Shown here piece after piece: positions 16,530-26,421 of a stretch of 64,000 nt of DNA (the first letter of the stretch is position 1; every line of letters starts with the position of its first letter). This DNA is from Lumbricus rubellus. Taxonomy: Eukaryota; Annelida; Clitellata; Crassiclitellata; Lumbricidae. Both the position numbers and the translations under genes were made by a program. Location: NCBI GenBank assembly GCA_945859605.1, contig OX243819.1:10826619-10890618 (forward strand), in the 5' to 3' direction. The notes beneath the pieces were generated by a model. It saw nothing but the letters and a program-made list of their open reading frames with translations, had not been told where the DNA came from and searched no databases.

Positions 16530-19500
16530 AAGTGGAAAGATGAATATCTTCGATGGAATGCATCTGAGTTTGGCGTTGAGACGATTCGAATCCCAGCAGA
16601 TAGGATTTGGACCCCGGACCTCATCATTCAGAACTTGTAAGTTTCGTCCAAAGTAGCAACCAGAAATCAGACTAATGAGTACTTACTAATTAATAGCTAA
16701 TTATTATTAATAGCTATAGGGCCTAACTGATTAATGGTTGATGAATGATGATTAATGATCAATCATTAATATATTATTAATTATTAATTATTATAATTTT
16801 ATTGATTGTTAGTTACTAGTTTTTAATGACTAATTACTAATTATTATTATTATTAATTATTGATTGATTATTAATTAGTTAATTAATTACATGTAGCTAA
16901 TTAGTGTATCAATTTAGTTATTTATTTATTTATCCATTTAGGCTATTGATTAATTAATTAACTTATACTTACTTATTTATTGATGAATCCTTGCTGCACT
17001 CAGTCGATCGTCATCGCTCTCTTAATTATGATTTATGATGCTCTGTTGATGTGATGTCAAATGCTGCGTTCCTCAGTGCCGGTGACAAATTCAACGACTA
17101 CGTCGTGACGAATACGATCGTCAGTCCCGATGGAACGGTGCTCTGGCTCTACCCTGCGCTCATCAAGACCTACTGTACGCTGAACGTCAAGTACTTTCCA
17201 TTCGACACGCAGGAGTGCAACGTCACGTTTATCTCGTGGACACACAGTGAAGACCAACTCGATGTCGTCTTCAACAGCACCTTTGAGAACAGCGTCTATT
17301 ACACGTCCACCAACCAGGTTCGGCCTATATAGGGAAGCGGGGGCATTGTGCCCCGGTCTCCCCTACATACCGGGCTTTTTTAACGTGCAGTTGTACTCAA
17401 AATGTGCAGTTCTAAATGGTTTTGTGCAGTTGTAGAAGCACTTCTGTGCAGTTAAAACTGGTCGTAAAAGGCTATTTTCCTCGGATTGGGAGTAATTTAC
17501 CATGGAGGATGGGATAGGAAAGAAGGGGTTGTGCACTGATGTGCAGTTCTAAAAATCTCTTTAAAAAAGCCTTGCTGTAAAATTCGAAATAGTCTAACGA
17601 GGATTGGGTGAAAAATTCTAACATTTCCGAATGCCCACACTCCACACCAGGGTTTCTTACGTGCATAGTAGTAGGGTGACGAATTGTAGCGGGAGCGGGT
17701 GAAATGAAAGGCGCTCAATGACTAGGCCTATATGGTGACTGGGCATGGTTGTGTGTGGTTGACAGGAGTGGGCCGTTGAGAAGGTTGGCGGAATAACTGC
17801 TGTACGAAACGCGAAGAAGTACGCGTGTTGTGTTGAACTCTATCCTGACGTCACCTTCACGATCCACATGAGGAGAGGAAGTCTCTTCTACATCGTCAAT
17901 CTCATCGCTCCTTGCTTCCTCATCTTCCTCATCTCATTCCTCGGATTCTTTCTTCCAGTCGAATCCGGTGAGAAGGTCAACCTGGAGATCACCATCCTGT
18001 TGGCATTGGTTGTCTTCCTGCTGAGGGTGGGAGAGACAATGCCGCCCACGCCAGACTCCATTCCCATCCTCGGTAAGAGACAGATCATGCATAGACACTA
18101 GACAGTCTCGTTTGTTTCTCTCTCGTTTCTACTCTATCATAACTTTTTTTAACGTGCAGCTGTACACAAAATGTGCAGTTCTAAATGAATTTGTGCAGTT
18201 GTAGAAGCACTTCTGTACAGTTAAAACTATAGCAAAAAGATCATTGTTCTCCGATTGGAAGTAATTTACCATGGAGAATGGGAGATAAATGATGGGGGTG
18301 GTTCAGTTCTAAAAATTCCTTTAAAACAGCCCTGGTCTGGTATGGTATGGGTTGTTCTGATGTTTCTTCATAATTATCATTTCTGGTTTTGTCTGTTCTG
18401 TGCATTTGATTATGTTGTGTCATGCTGTATGCTGCATGTATATGCTGCATGTATACCCTGATTTGCTATGCTTTTGTAGATGTGTCCTTGTCTATTTTGT
18501 TCTCCTTTGAGCTAGTTTGCGTCTGAACCAAAAATAAGCTATACATGGATCCGCTTCATTATGTTCCTGTACATACAGACGCACGCACGCACACACGCAT
18601 GCACGCCAGGGTGAGAATTGCCGGGGGGGTTGGGGGGGTTCAACCCCCCAGTCTCTCTTAGGACCCCCCCAGTTCAGTCTTCAGTGCACACCCCAGGGGG
18701 GTCGTCTCCAACCCCCCTGTTTTCAGTTGCGCCAGTGCAACATAGCATTAATGATTCACACAGAAAAAGAGCAGTTTTCCGTGGTGTATGGTAATGGCAG
18801 TCTAATGCTCAATGCAGTGCAGACGCGGAAAAGGGAACAGTGAACCGTTGTCGCTTCATGCATAGGCGTACTCAATGGCCAGCGTAGCCTACTTGTCACT
18901 TGTCAGGGCCTCTGAACTTCCCACCCACTTTTTGGAGAACTAGTAGACCTACTCTGCATTGTGCATATGCAAGGGCTCCTATATCCTTTAGCATGATGCT
19001 AAAGTAATCTAGATGTCTATGGCATATGGTATACACGGTGACTCATCTGGCATCAGGGAGGGTCGATCCAGGGAGGAGGGAAGAGGGAATTATCGCTGAA
19101 AGCTGTGCAGTAGAGGCAGAGGCGTGGTTATCCAACTGTTGGGGAAACATTAGACCATTACTAATGGAACCTGTTTCCTAAGCCGACCCGTGGACTCCAA
19201 AGTTCGCTTTGACCTTAAGAAAGGGTCAGAAAGTCTTGTATGATAAATTGGTTGAATCACGGATGGCCGACATCTTAATTACCCTACGGGCCTGCAATGC
19301 CCTGCATTCCACTGAAAACCACAACATGCATGTTAATTGGTCAATGACAGACAAATAGGTTATCTCCAAAGAGGTCGTCTGAGAAGGAATGTGATGCACG
19401 GTATATCATCCGATACGACAGCTGTGAAAGATATTGAACTTAACAAAATCTGCCACATACATGCAGTGTGTCAGAATGGAAGTATAGATCCAGATACTAG

Positions 19501-21254
19501 ATCAGTTCACATGGAGTGATGGAGATTTTCAGACCCGAAGGTAGGCCTATTATAAGCCTACATGGGATTATAAATAAAACGCAACACACCGCTAGGCGGT
19601 TGCTATTATATAGCTAAACGTAGGCCTATAAATGCAAATCGACACGGTGGTTAAAAAGAAAAGCCTTCTTCAGTTTTGTTTCTCAAAGTGGATGCTTAAA
19701 AATTCCGATAGCCTATGGAAATGTCGGCATTTGTGATAAGGATTAGCAAACCGGAAGAAACATCTGCATGGGCTGCGAAAAGGTTGCACGTTCTGCTGGT
19801 CCAGTGCTGGATCAATCTGATCATGTACGTAGGCCTACATAAAGGTATGCAATGCAGATAATTAATGTTATGGCTTCCGGGTGTCAATGATCTTATAACC
19901 GTTGTCTGTTGATTAAGTTGTATTTTTAGCATTACCTCTGGTTTGCATCGTATGTTTCTCTGCAGAATGCAGGTATAATTGTCTTAGGGGACATAAAATG
20001 TCTCAGAAATGTTTGATGCAGAAGGGGCGCTATAGCAAGTGCCCATAGTGCATACACACATACATACATACATACATACATGCATACATACATTATACAT
20101 ACATACATAGATGATAGATACATACATGGCATTACATGCATGCATACATACATACATAAATACATACACACACATACATACACACTTACAATGATACACA
20201 CACACACACATACATACATACATACATACATACATACATACATACATACATACATACATACATACATACATACATACATACATACATACATACATACATA
20301 CATACATACATACATACATACATACATACATACATACATACACGCACATACATAATTACATTGACATTAGCTTCCAATATCCAAAAAAATTGTCAACTAT
20401 GCATGGCTAAAAGTCTGACCCCCCCCCAGTCTTTTTTCGACAATTCTCACACTGATGCACGCACGTACGTACGTACGTATGTATGTATGTATGTATGTAT
20501 GCATGTATGTACATTGTATGTATGCATGTATGTGTATGCGTATGTATACATAGGTATGTTCTTCGCGTCGACGATGGTGATGGTCAGCATAGCGTTGGTG
20601 ATGGCAGTCATCGTGACGAACATCTACGCGAAGAAGAACTCGTCGGAGCGCTGTCCCGCATGGGCGCTTACACTGGCTTCCCGTTTCTACCCGTCCTACC
20701 ACATCCAGTACATGACGGAGCACCGGGGGACCCCGGACCAGGAGCGGAACAGGCGAAAGGTCTTCGACATCTCGTCCATCTCCAACGGCAAACTGAACGT
20801 GGCCGGTAGACGTCGGACGGCGGCAGGCGCGGGAGCCACTGGCAGCGGCGGCGGCGGAGGGGCCTTCGGGGGCGGCGGCGGAGGTGCCTTCGGGGGCGGC
20901 GGGGGTGGGCCCTTTGGGGGCAGTGGTTCAGCGGGTGCCAGTCCGTGCAGTGGCCTCGGGGGAAGTGCCGAGGTCCTGCCACCACCGCCCCCGTCCTCGG
21001 TCCATCGGTCCCGCAGTCTACAGCGAGGTCGGAGGATCGACTACAGCGAGGACCTGATGCTGAAGCAGATCCGACGGAGCGAGACGGAGGGCAGCGATGC
21101 GAGCCAGGACCGGAGAGACCGTGCGAGGTCAAAGGCCGAATGGAGGCTCGTGGCCCTACTCGCTGACCGCATCTTCCTGTGGGTGTTCGTCGCGATCAGC
21201 GTCGTCACCCATACGACCCTCTTCGTCCAGATGTTGCCGCACGCTGGACGCTAA
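16530..21254 (+). CDS. nicotinic-type Cys-loop receptor subunit, last four exons
   Basis: Exons 16530-16636, 17077-17317, 17766-18072 and 20554-21254 join in frame (phases 2, 0, 1) to give 451 residues of a pentameric ligand-gated channel; the signal peptide and first exons lie outside the window. Exon 1 has the loop D/A region (KWKDEYLRWN, IWTPDLIIQN). Exon 2 has the 13-residue Cys loop from YCTLNVKYFPFDTQEC. Exon 3 has vicinal cysteines YACC (alpha-type loop C), TM1 and TM2 after a cation-type GEK. Exon 4 has TM3, a cytoplasmic loop rich in Gly (about 20850-20925, GGGGGAFGG) and TM4 near the end. Unusual TM2 residues: Asn 2', Glu 4' and Arg 17'. Probably a plasma-membrane acetylcholine-gated channel; the ligand is not proven by sequence. 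Confidence 0.93.
16637..17076. other. receptor intron, AT-rich, no other feature
   Basis: Intron with TTAATTAATTA-type simple sequence; nothing else recognised. Confidence 0.7.
17371..17572. repeat. dispersed repeat, copy 1 in receptor intron
   Basis: About 200 bp starting GGGCTTTTTTAACGTGCAG and ending CTTTAAAAAAGCC, so the ends are weakly inverted (MITE-like). It contains several GTGCAGTT words. A clear second copy lies in the next intron at 18146-18336. Confidence 0.65.
18146..18336. repeat. dispersed repeat, copy 2 in the next receptor intron
   Basis: Same element as at 17371-17572: TTTTTTAACGTGCAGCTGTA at the left, AGTAATTTACCATGGAGAAT in the middle and TTTAAAACAGCC at the right. Confidence 0.65.
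18607..20454. mobile_element. 1.85-kb hAT-like non-autonomous element
   Basis: The ends are CAGGGTGAGAATTG and CAATTCTCACACTG (inverted), flanked by a perfect 8-bp duplication ATGCACGC (18599-18606 and 20455-20462), the length typical of hAT transposons. It lies in the last intron of the receptor. No transposase reading frame is visible. The interior holds a CATA microsatellite (about 20050-20341) and a SINE tail fragment (about 20028-20050). Short relatives with the same ends are at 25240, 30931 and 34249. Confidence 0.85.
20050..20347. repeat. CATA/TACA microsatellite
   Basis: Almost pure TACA units, longest pure run about 20207-20341. The long open frames across it on both strands are simple-repeat artefacts. 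Confidence 0.95.
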
Positions 21255-21915
21255 TGGCATTTATGTGGCGCCTGATTTCATCGACGGATAGGACGCTGTG
21301 TGACATTTACATTTCATCATCTGCATATAAATAGGCATTTGTTTTGTCTATCTCACTGATATGCTGCATTAATATTCATATCCATAAGTACATAGTACAT
21401 ACATACGCATATAAATAGCCTACACAGGCTTACATATGCGTGTGCGTACACACATATGCATGTAGTCTATAACATGCATACTGCGGATTGTTCTTATAGG
21501 TTGAACATGTAATGGAAAATCGGTCTGACCTGCTGCTTAGTAGCCTATTATTTACTGAAAAGCCAAAACACATTAACTGGTAAGCTATAAGAGTCAAAGT
21601 TAGGCTACTGTGTTTTGGCTTTTCATTTCGGTGCAGTGTGACGCACGCGTAGGCTACACGCTATACACATACACCTACGCACACACACGCGTGCTTTTTT
21701 TAGTAAAAACGATTAATTAATGTATAGCCTAATTAGAATAATAAAATATACGATATATACATAAAAATATGTGCATGCATGAATATATATATATAATTTA
21801 TGTGAAATTGTACATGATTAATATATCTATATATACACTTACCTAAATGTAGGTCTAGAGCCCTACATGTATGTACATGTACATGGATAGTACACCTGCA
21901 AAATATCTGTATATA
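21255..21915. other. 3' flank of the receptor gene
   Basis: No gene seen. A possible polyadenylation signal AATAAA occurs near 21738 within AGAATAATAAAATA; whether it is used is unknown. The rest is AT-rich with CACA/TATA runs. Confidence 0.5.
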
Positions 21916-22321
21916 CACTGTGTCCCAATAAATCGGGACCCCTTTTTATAAAGTGAATAAAACAGGAAAATCCTAATCGATTTTAAAAATTTCAAAACTG
22001 TTTTTATCCTGAGATAATTATTTACAAATTGGTAATTTATGAACGGCTATCACTAAAAAATTACGTCATAATGACGTCGTTAATTCACATATCGAAACCA
22101 AAATGTCAACAAAAATCGTTGTGTTCGTTACATAACATTTGAATTCTCTGATGCAAATGACGTAATTGTGACGTCAATATTCATGCCAGAAACTTTATAT
22201 TTGAATCAGTGGAGGATAATTATCTCATGATAAAAACAGTTTTGAAATTTTGAAAATCGATTAAGATTTGCCTGTTTTATTCACATTATGAAAAGGGGTC
22301 CCGATTTATTGGAACACAGTG
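21916..22321. mobile_element. mariner/Tc1-like MITE
   Basis: A 406-bp element with inverted repeats of roughly 100 bp beginning CACTGTGTCCCAATAAATCG on the left and CACTGTGTTCCAATAAATCG from the right. It is flanked by TA on both sides (21914-21915 and 22322-22323), the Tc1/mariner target duplication. The two arms both reach the TGAGATAATTA word. No coding frame. Confidence 0.88.
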
Positions 22322-23320
22322 TACAATTATACATGCAGATACATTTGTCCGTGCGGTTGAACACGGCTGGTAATTCTGAATAGATGTATATCGGCGCTAT
22401 ATAAATCTAGGAAAACCGGATGTAATGTGGGATAGAAAGGTGAATGTTATAGCCTACATTACACAAACGCCATTTCATCACTTGTGGATTTCGTAGTTCT
22501 CTTCAGTTTGGCACTTCTCTTTTAAATGATGAAAACGGACAATATACAGTGTCTCGTGGAACTCAGACTTCCCACTGTGGCCAGAACGTAAGGTAATTTA
22601 ATTGTCTGATGAAAAGACACCGCAGCCGTCGTTGTTGATATATACAGCGTAACTATATAAATTTAACCAATAGGCGTATCCTATATACTACTAATCGGTG
22701 TCGTAACTCTACTGGCGGCCCGGACCCAATTTTGAACAAGTAAAAAGTTAAATAATGTGCAAAAAGCCTCATATATCTCAATTATATGCCGAGACTCAGA
22801 ATTTGAATTTGAGTCTACAACAATATTGTCACTCAACAATTAATGTAGTCAATTGACAGAGTAGCAATATTGCAATGCGTTTAGAAACAATGAACTACAC
22901 GACACTAAAATAATTGTTCCGTTGGATCTTGTAGGTCTAAGTTCAAGACCTTCTGTTTTCAGCAATAATCGTATTAAACTCTATTGATTGATTTCTGTTC
23001 AAACAAAGTATAAAAAACAAGTTTGAGTTGTTTGATAGATATGCTACAGTAGGCCTATGTACGCCTATGTCATAAATTTAAATGGAAAACGCACACACTT
23101 TTCTATAGCGACCTATAGCGATCTCGACCATGCTCACTTTTCCATGCAGTTGTCTAGTGACTCTCATTAGACATTAGTTTCTAGTCTCATTAGACATTAG
23201 TTTCAACTGCTCAGTTGTTCTGTTCTCAGCGATGATTGATAGTCACGATGCTAAATAAGGACATGACGTTGTTCATGTCCGTCTAAATGGCCGAGAAAGC
23301 GGGGGCGTCTAGTTGGGCGC
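22322..23320. other. intergenic, upstream of the neuropeptide gene
   Basis: No gene recognised. A GGCGCTATATAAAT word near 22393-22410 is like the 3' tails of SINE/LINE copies elsewhere in the window. A tandem CATTAGACATTAGTTTC duplication lies at about 23166-23203. A CRE-like ATGACGTTG lies near 23262. Confidence 0.5.
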
Positions 23321-23328
23321 TATATAAG
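23321..23328 (+). promoter_or_regulatory. TATA box of the neuropeptide precursor gene
   Basis: TATATAAG preceded by a GC-rich GGGGGCG stretch and lying about 220 bp upstream of the precursor ATG. Transcription would start near 23350, giving a short 5' UTR. A GATT microsatellite (23497-23522) lies within that UTR. Confidence 0.55.
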
Positions 23329-23541
23329 CTATCGACATTCAACAGAAGAATGATGGGAGCGTAGCGTGCACCTTCGTTACTCTCTGTGGAAGTGGTCGAC
23401 ATCACCCGTGCCGGTGGAACCAGGGATTTCAAATTTCAGAGGACAGGCGTTAGAATATATCGATAATTACTGCTGTTCAATCATTTGTGGATAATTGATT
23501 GATTGATTGATTGATTGATTGATCAACAGCAGCGTGGAGTT

Positions 23542-26421
23542 ATGTGGCCGTTACTGCTTTCTGCAATGATCCTGCTCAGCAGTAGTTGCGGTAAGCGGAG
23601 TTCCGTCTTCTTATCAAATTATTAATGTAATGCATTAACTGTTAAAGTAGCCCAGTGTATCGACTTAAATTATCTTATTCGCCCTCGTTCTTGTCCTCCT
23701 CCCCTCCTTCTTCTAATTTTCTTTTTCTTCCTCCGCCTCCTCCTCCTCCTAATTTTCTTCTTCTTCCTCCGCCTCCTCCTCCTCCTAATTTTCTTCCTCA
23801 TTCTCCTCCTCCTCCTCCTCCTCCTCATTTTCCCCCTTCTCCTCCTCCTAATTTTTTCCTCCTCCTCTTCCTAATTTGTTTCTTCTTCCTCCTCCTCCTC
23901 CTCCTCCTCCTCCTAATTTTCCTTCCTTCTCCTCCTAATTTTCCTTTTCCTCCTCCTCTTTCTAATTTGTTTCTTCTTCCTCCTCCTCCTCCTCCTCCTG
24001 ATTTACTTCCTTTTCCTCCTTCACCTCCACCTCCAACGAAAGAAAACTAGTAAAACCCATGACAGCAAAGTTTCGTAAAGGCCGCGATTCTGCAGTCTCT
24101 GGACGATAAAAAAATCGTCAGTATTGTTGGGAAAATAAGGTGAAACTATATAAACTGAGTCCTTTTCCTATTATAGTCTAAGTATAACGCAATTGCCTGG
24201 AATCTCTGGATTCTTCTATATGCTTCAAGGATTTGTTGCCATGTTCGCTTCTTATTCCGAGAGCGAATTCTTATGGTTATGGATTGATGCATTTGCATGT
24301 ATGTAGGGCCTTTGTAGGCCTAGTCTATATTTTTTCCATTACATGTATGTAGTCTATATTTTTTTCCATTACATGTATGTAGTCTATATTTTTTCCATAT
24401 GTTTCTACTTTGATCTTGCGGTGCACATGCTGCAGCAACAGAGAAAAACGATGAAGTGGAAGTGGAAGTGGAAGGGGAAGAAGAGGAGCAATGGTGGAAC
24501 TGACATCTGAAAGATGGACAACTTTCGGATGATCGGACAAACGGAGATGTGCGATCAATATCAACGGATATGGAGTCCATGGACTTATATGGAAAGAATG
24601 AAGGAAGGACGTTAAAGAAAGATGGAAGCAATTGTTATGGAATAGCGAAAAAGAGAAGGAAACAGGAAGGAATGGAAGGAATGAAAGAATGAAAGGAGGA
24701 GTAAAGATGGATGGCTGGATGGAAGAAAAGAGGAAGAGAGGAAGAAGAATGGATGAAAAGGGTACAGAAAGGAATTGAAGATAGAAGTAAAGAATTAAGG
24801 ATTAAAGAAATAATAATGTAAGATAATGTAATAATAGTGTAATGTTAAAGGAAGGAAGGGAGGAAGGAAGGTAGGAAGAAAAGAAGGAATAAAGGAAGGA
24901 ACAAAAAGAAGACGGTAAGATGGAGGAAGAAGAAGAAAAGAAGGAAGGAAGGATGAAAGAAATAAAAACAGAATGAAAGATAAAAGTAAGGAAGAAAGTA
25001 AGGAAAGAATAAAGTAAGAATTGGAGAAAGGAATAAAGGAAGGAAATAACAAATGGAGGAAGATAGGAGGAAGAGGAAGAAATATACGAGAAAATAACGG
25101 AAAAAGAAAAGAAGGAAGGAGAGAATACTTGCACTGAGTGATAGATTTTCGAATCATTCGACTGACTCTTTCTTCATCCAGCGGATTGAATAACAGACCA
25201 ACTGATCAGTAGGCTATACGTTCATCGACTGCTTATACCCAGGGTGAGAATTACGGGGGTTTGGGGGTTCCAACCCTAGTCTTTCTTACAGCGTCATAGT
25301 AAAGTCCGTTTTTCAAACCCCAATTCCAAATGGATCATAGTCCATCCCCATGCAGTTATCATGGGCGTCCACAGCGGGGCGCAAGGGGGCGCAAGTGCGC
25401 CCCTCTGGATTTTTCGCATAGTTTGCACATAAATTTAGATTATTTTGTTGTGATTGTTACAACGCGATTTTCAATGTGATTATCGATTCCTTCTACAAGT
25501 TGAACCTATTTTATCTTTCTTTGGGCGCATAACGTATAGGTATAGGCTATAGTATTCTCTCGTGGTAATATGGAAATTCAAACTGGTAATATGGAAATTC
25601 AAACTGGTAATATGAACATTCAAACTGGTAATATGCAAATTCAAACTGGTAATATGGAAATTCAAACTGTCACCCATTAAATTTAGACCATGTGACAATT
25701 ATTTAGAAGTTTGCGCCCCCCTAGAAAAATTCCTGCGGACGCCCATGGCAGTTATGTTTTCACAATTCTCACACTGATATCGTTTGTGTTGAATGCTGAT
25801 TGACCTACAGCTGACCACCAATCCGCGTCGCTCTTCGGTTACCTTCCGGACGATGCGAGGCAAGGATGCCGAGCGATGCTGGATGATCCGAAGACATCAT
25901 CCTCATTCTCATCCTCATCCTCATCCCCATCCTCATCCTCACATCGACGTTTCCAGCCACGACAAGAGAGGCAGCTGATCCAAGTGGAAGATGAACGAAG
26001 GAGGAGACAACTGTTCAAGATTCCACGCGTTGGAAGATCAGCGGACGACAACGATAGAGAACTTCACTTTCTTCCCAACTTTCCATCCTCATCCGTATCC
26101 TCCTTCTCTTTCCTCCCCAAGCAGTCCTCATCATCTTCTCTTCCACCTGCCTCATCTCTTCATCTTTCTAGATTCTCTTCTCTCTTGTCGCCGCGCTGGT
26201 TCCCTGCTTTCCATTCCGCTTCCTCATCCGACTACCTGACTCCATCACACTCCTCCCCATCCTCCTCCTCATCATCATACTATTCTCCTCTGACCGACGA
26301 TCAGATCAGGGAGATAATCTTCGGAACAGGAACCGGAACTGGAACTGGAACGAGGAATGAAAGGAACATTCTGACAAAGATTCCTCGAGTTGGACGAAGC
26401 CAGCGGATGTCGGAAGATTAA
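23542..26421 (+). CDS. PRV-amide neuropeptide precursor
   Basis: Exons 23542-23590 and 25811-26421 join in phase 1 to encode 219 residues. Residues 1-17 are a clear signal peptide (MWPLLLSAMILLSSSC). Two copies of KIPRVGR occur: RRRR then QLFKIPRV-GR at ~79-92, and NERNILTKIPRV-GR at ~200-212, near the C-terminus. Gly-Arg after Val is an amidation plus cleavage signal, so likely products are pyroGlu-LFKIPRV-amide and NILTKIPRV-amide. The spacers are Ser/Pro/Phe-rich with a GTGTGTGTGT stretch. A C-terminal PRV-amide recalls CAPA/pyrokinin/neuromedin-U (PRX-amide) peptides, but the preceding residues differ, so membership is uncertain. It would act by secretion onto G-protein-coupled receptors. 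Confidence 0.85.
23591..25239. repeat. precursor intron with simple-sequence blocks
   Basis: CTCCTCCTCC-rich block (about 23690-24035), three copies of a ~29-bp unit TAGTCTATATTTTTTCCATT (about 24321-24410), and a GGAA/GAAGG-rich block (about 24640-25120). No coding exon found; open frames here are low-complexity. Confidence 0.75.
25240..25776. mobile_element. hAT-like MITE of the CAGGGTGAGAATT family, interrupted
   Basis: Starts CAGGGTGAGAATTACGG and ends CAATTCTCACACTG. Without the nested insertion at 25360-25747 (and one copy of its duplication) it is about 140 bp, like the copy at 34249-34391. A clear target duplication is not seen (CTTATACC versus ATATCGTT). Confidence 0.7.
25360..25747. 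mobile_element. hAT-like MITE (CATGGGCGTCC ends) nested in another MITE
   Basis: 388 bp with ends CATGGGCGTCCACAG and CTGCGGACGCCCATG, flanked by a perfect 8-bp duplication GCAGTTAT (25352-25359, 25748-25755). It contains about five tandem copies of the 21-bp unit GGTAATATGGAAATTCAAAC (25564-25668). The insertion splits the element at 25240-25776. Confidence 0.88.

Noticed and set aside
19932..20377. Long frames rich in Met-Tyr-Val-Cys
   Set aside because: Translations of the CATA repeat on both strands.
20397..21132. Antisense and shifted frames over the last receptor exon
   Set aside because: Shadows of the GC-rich exon; no own domains.
23655..24050. A proline-rich 131-aa frame
   Set aside because: It lies in the neuropeptide-gene intron and is a CTCCTC repeat.
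25876..26421. Reading this frame as an independent 181-aa protein starting at its own Met
   Set aside because: Joining it to the upstream signal-peptide exon through a good GT-AG phase-1 intron gives a secreted precursor and explains the amidation sites.
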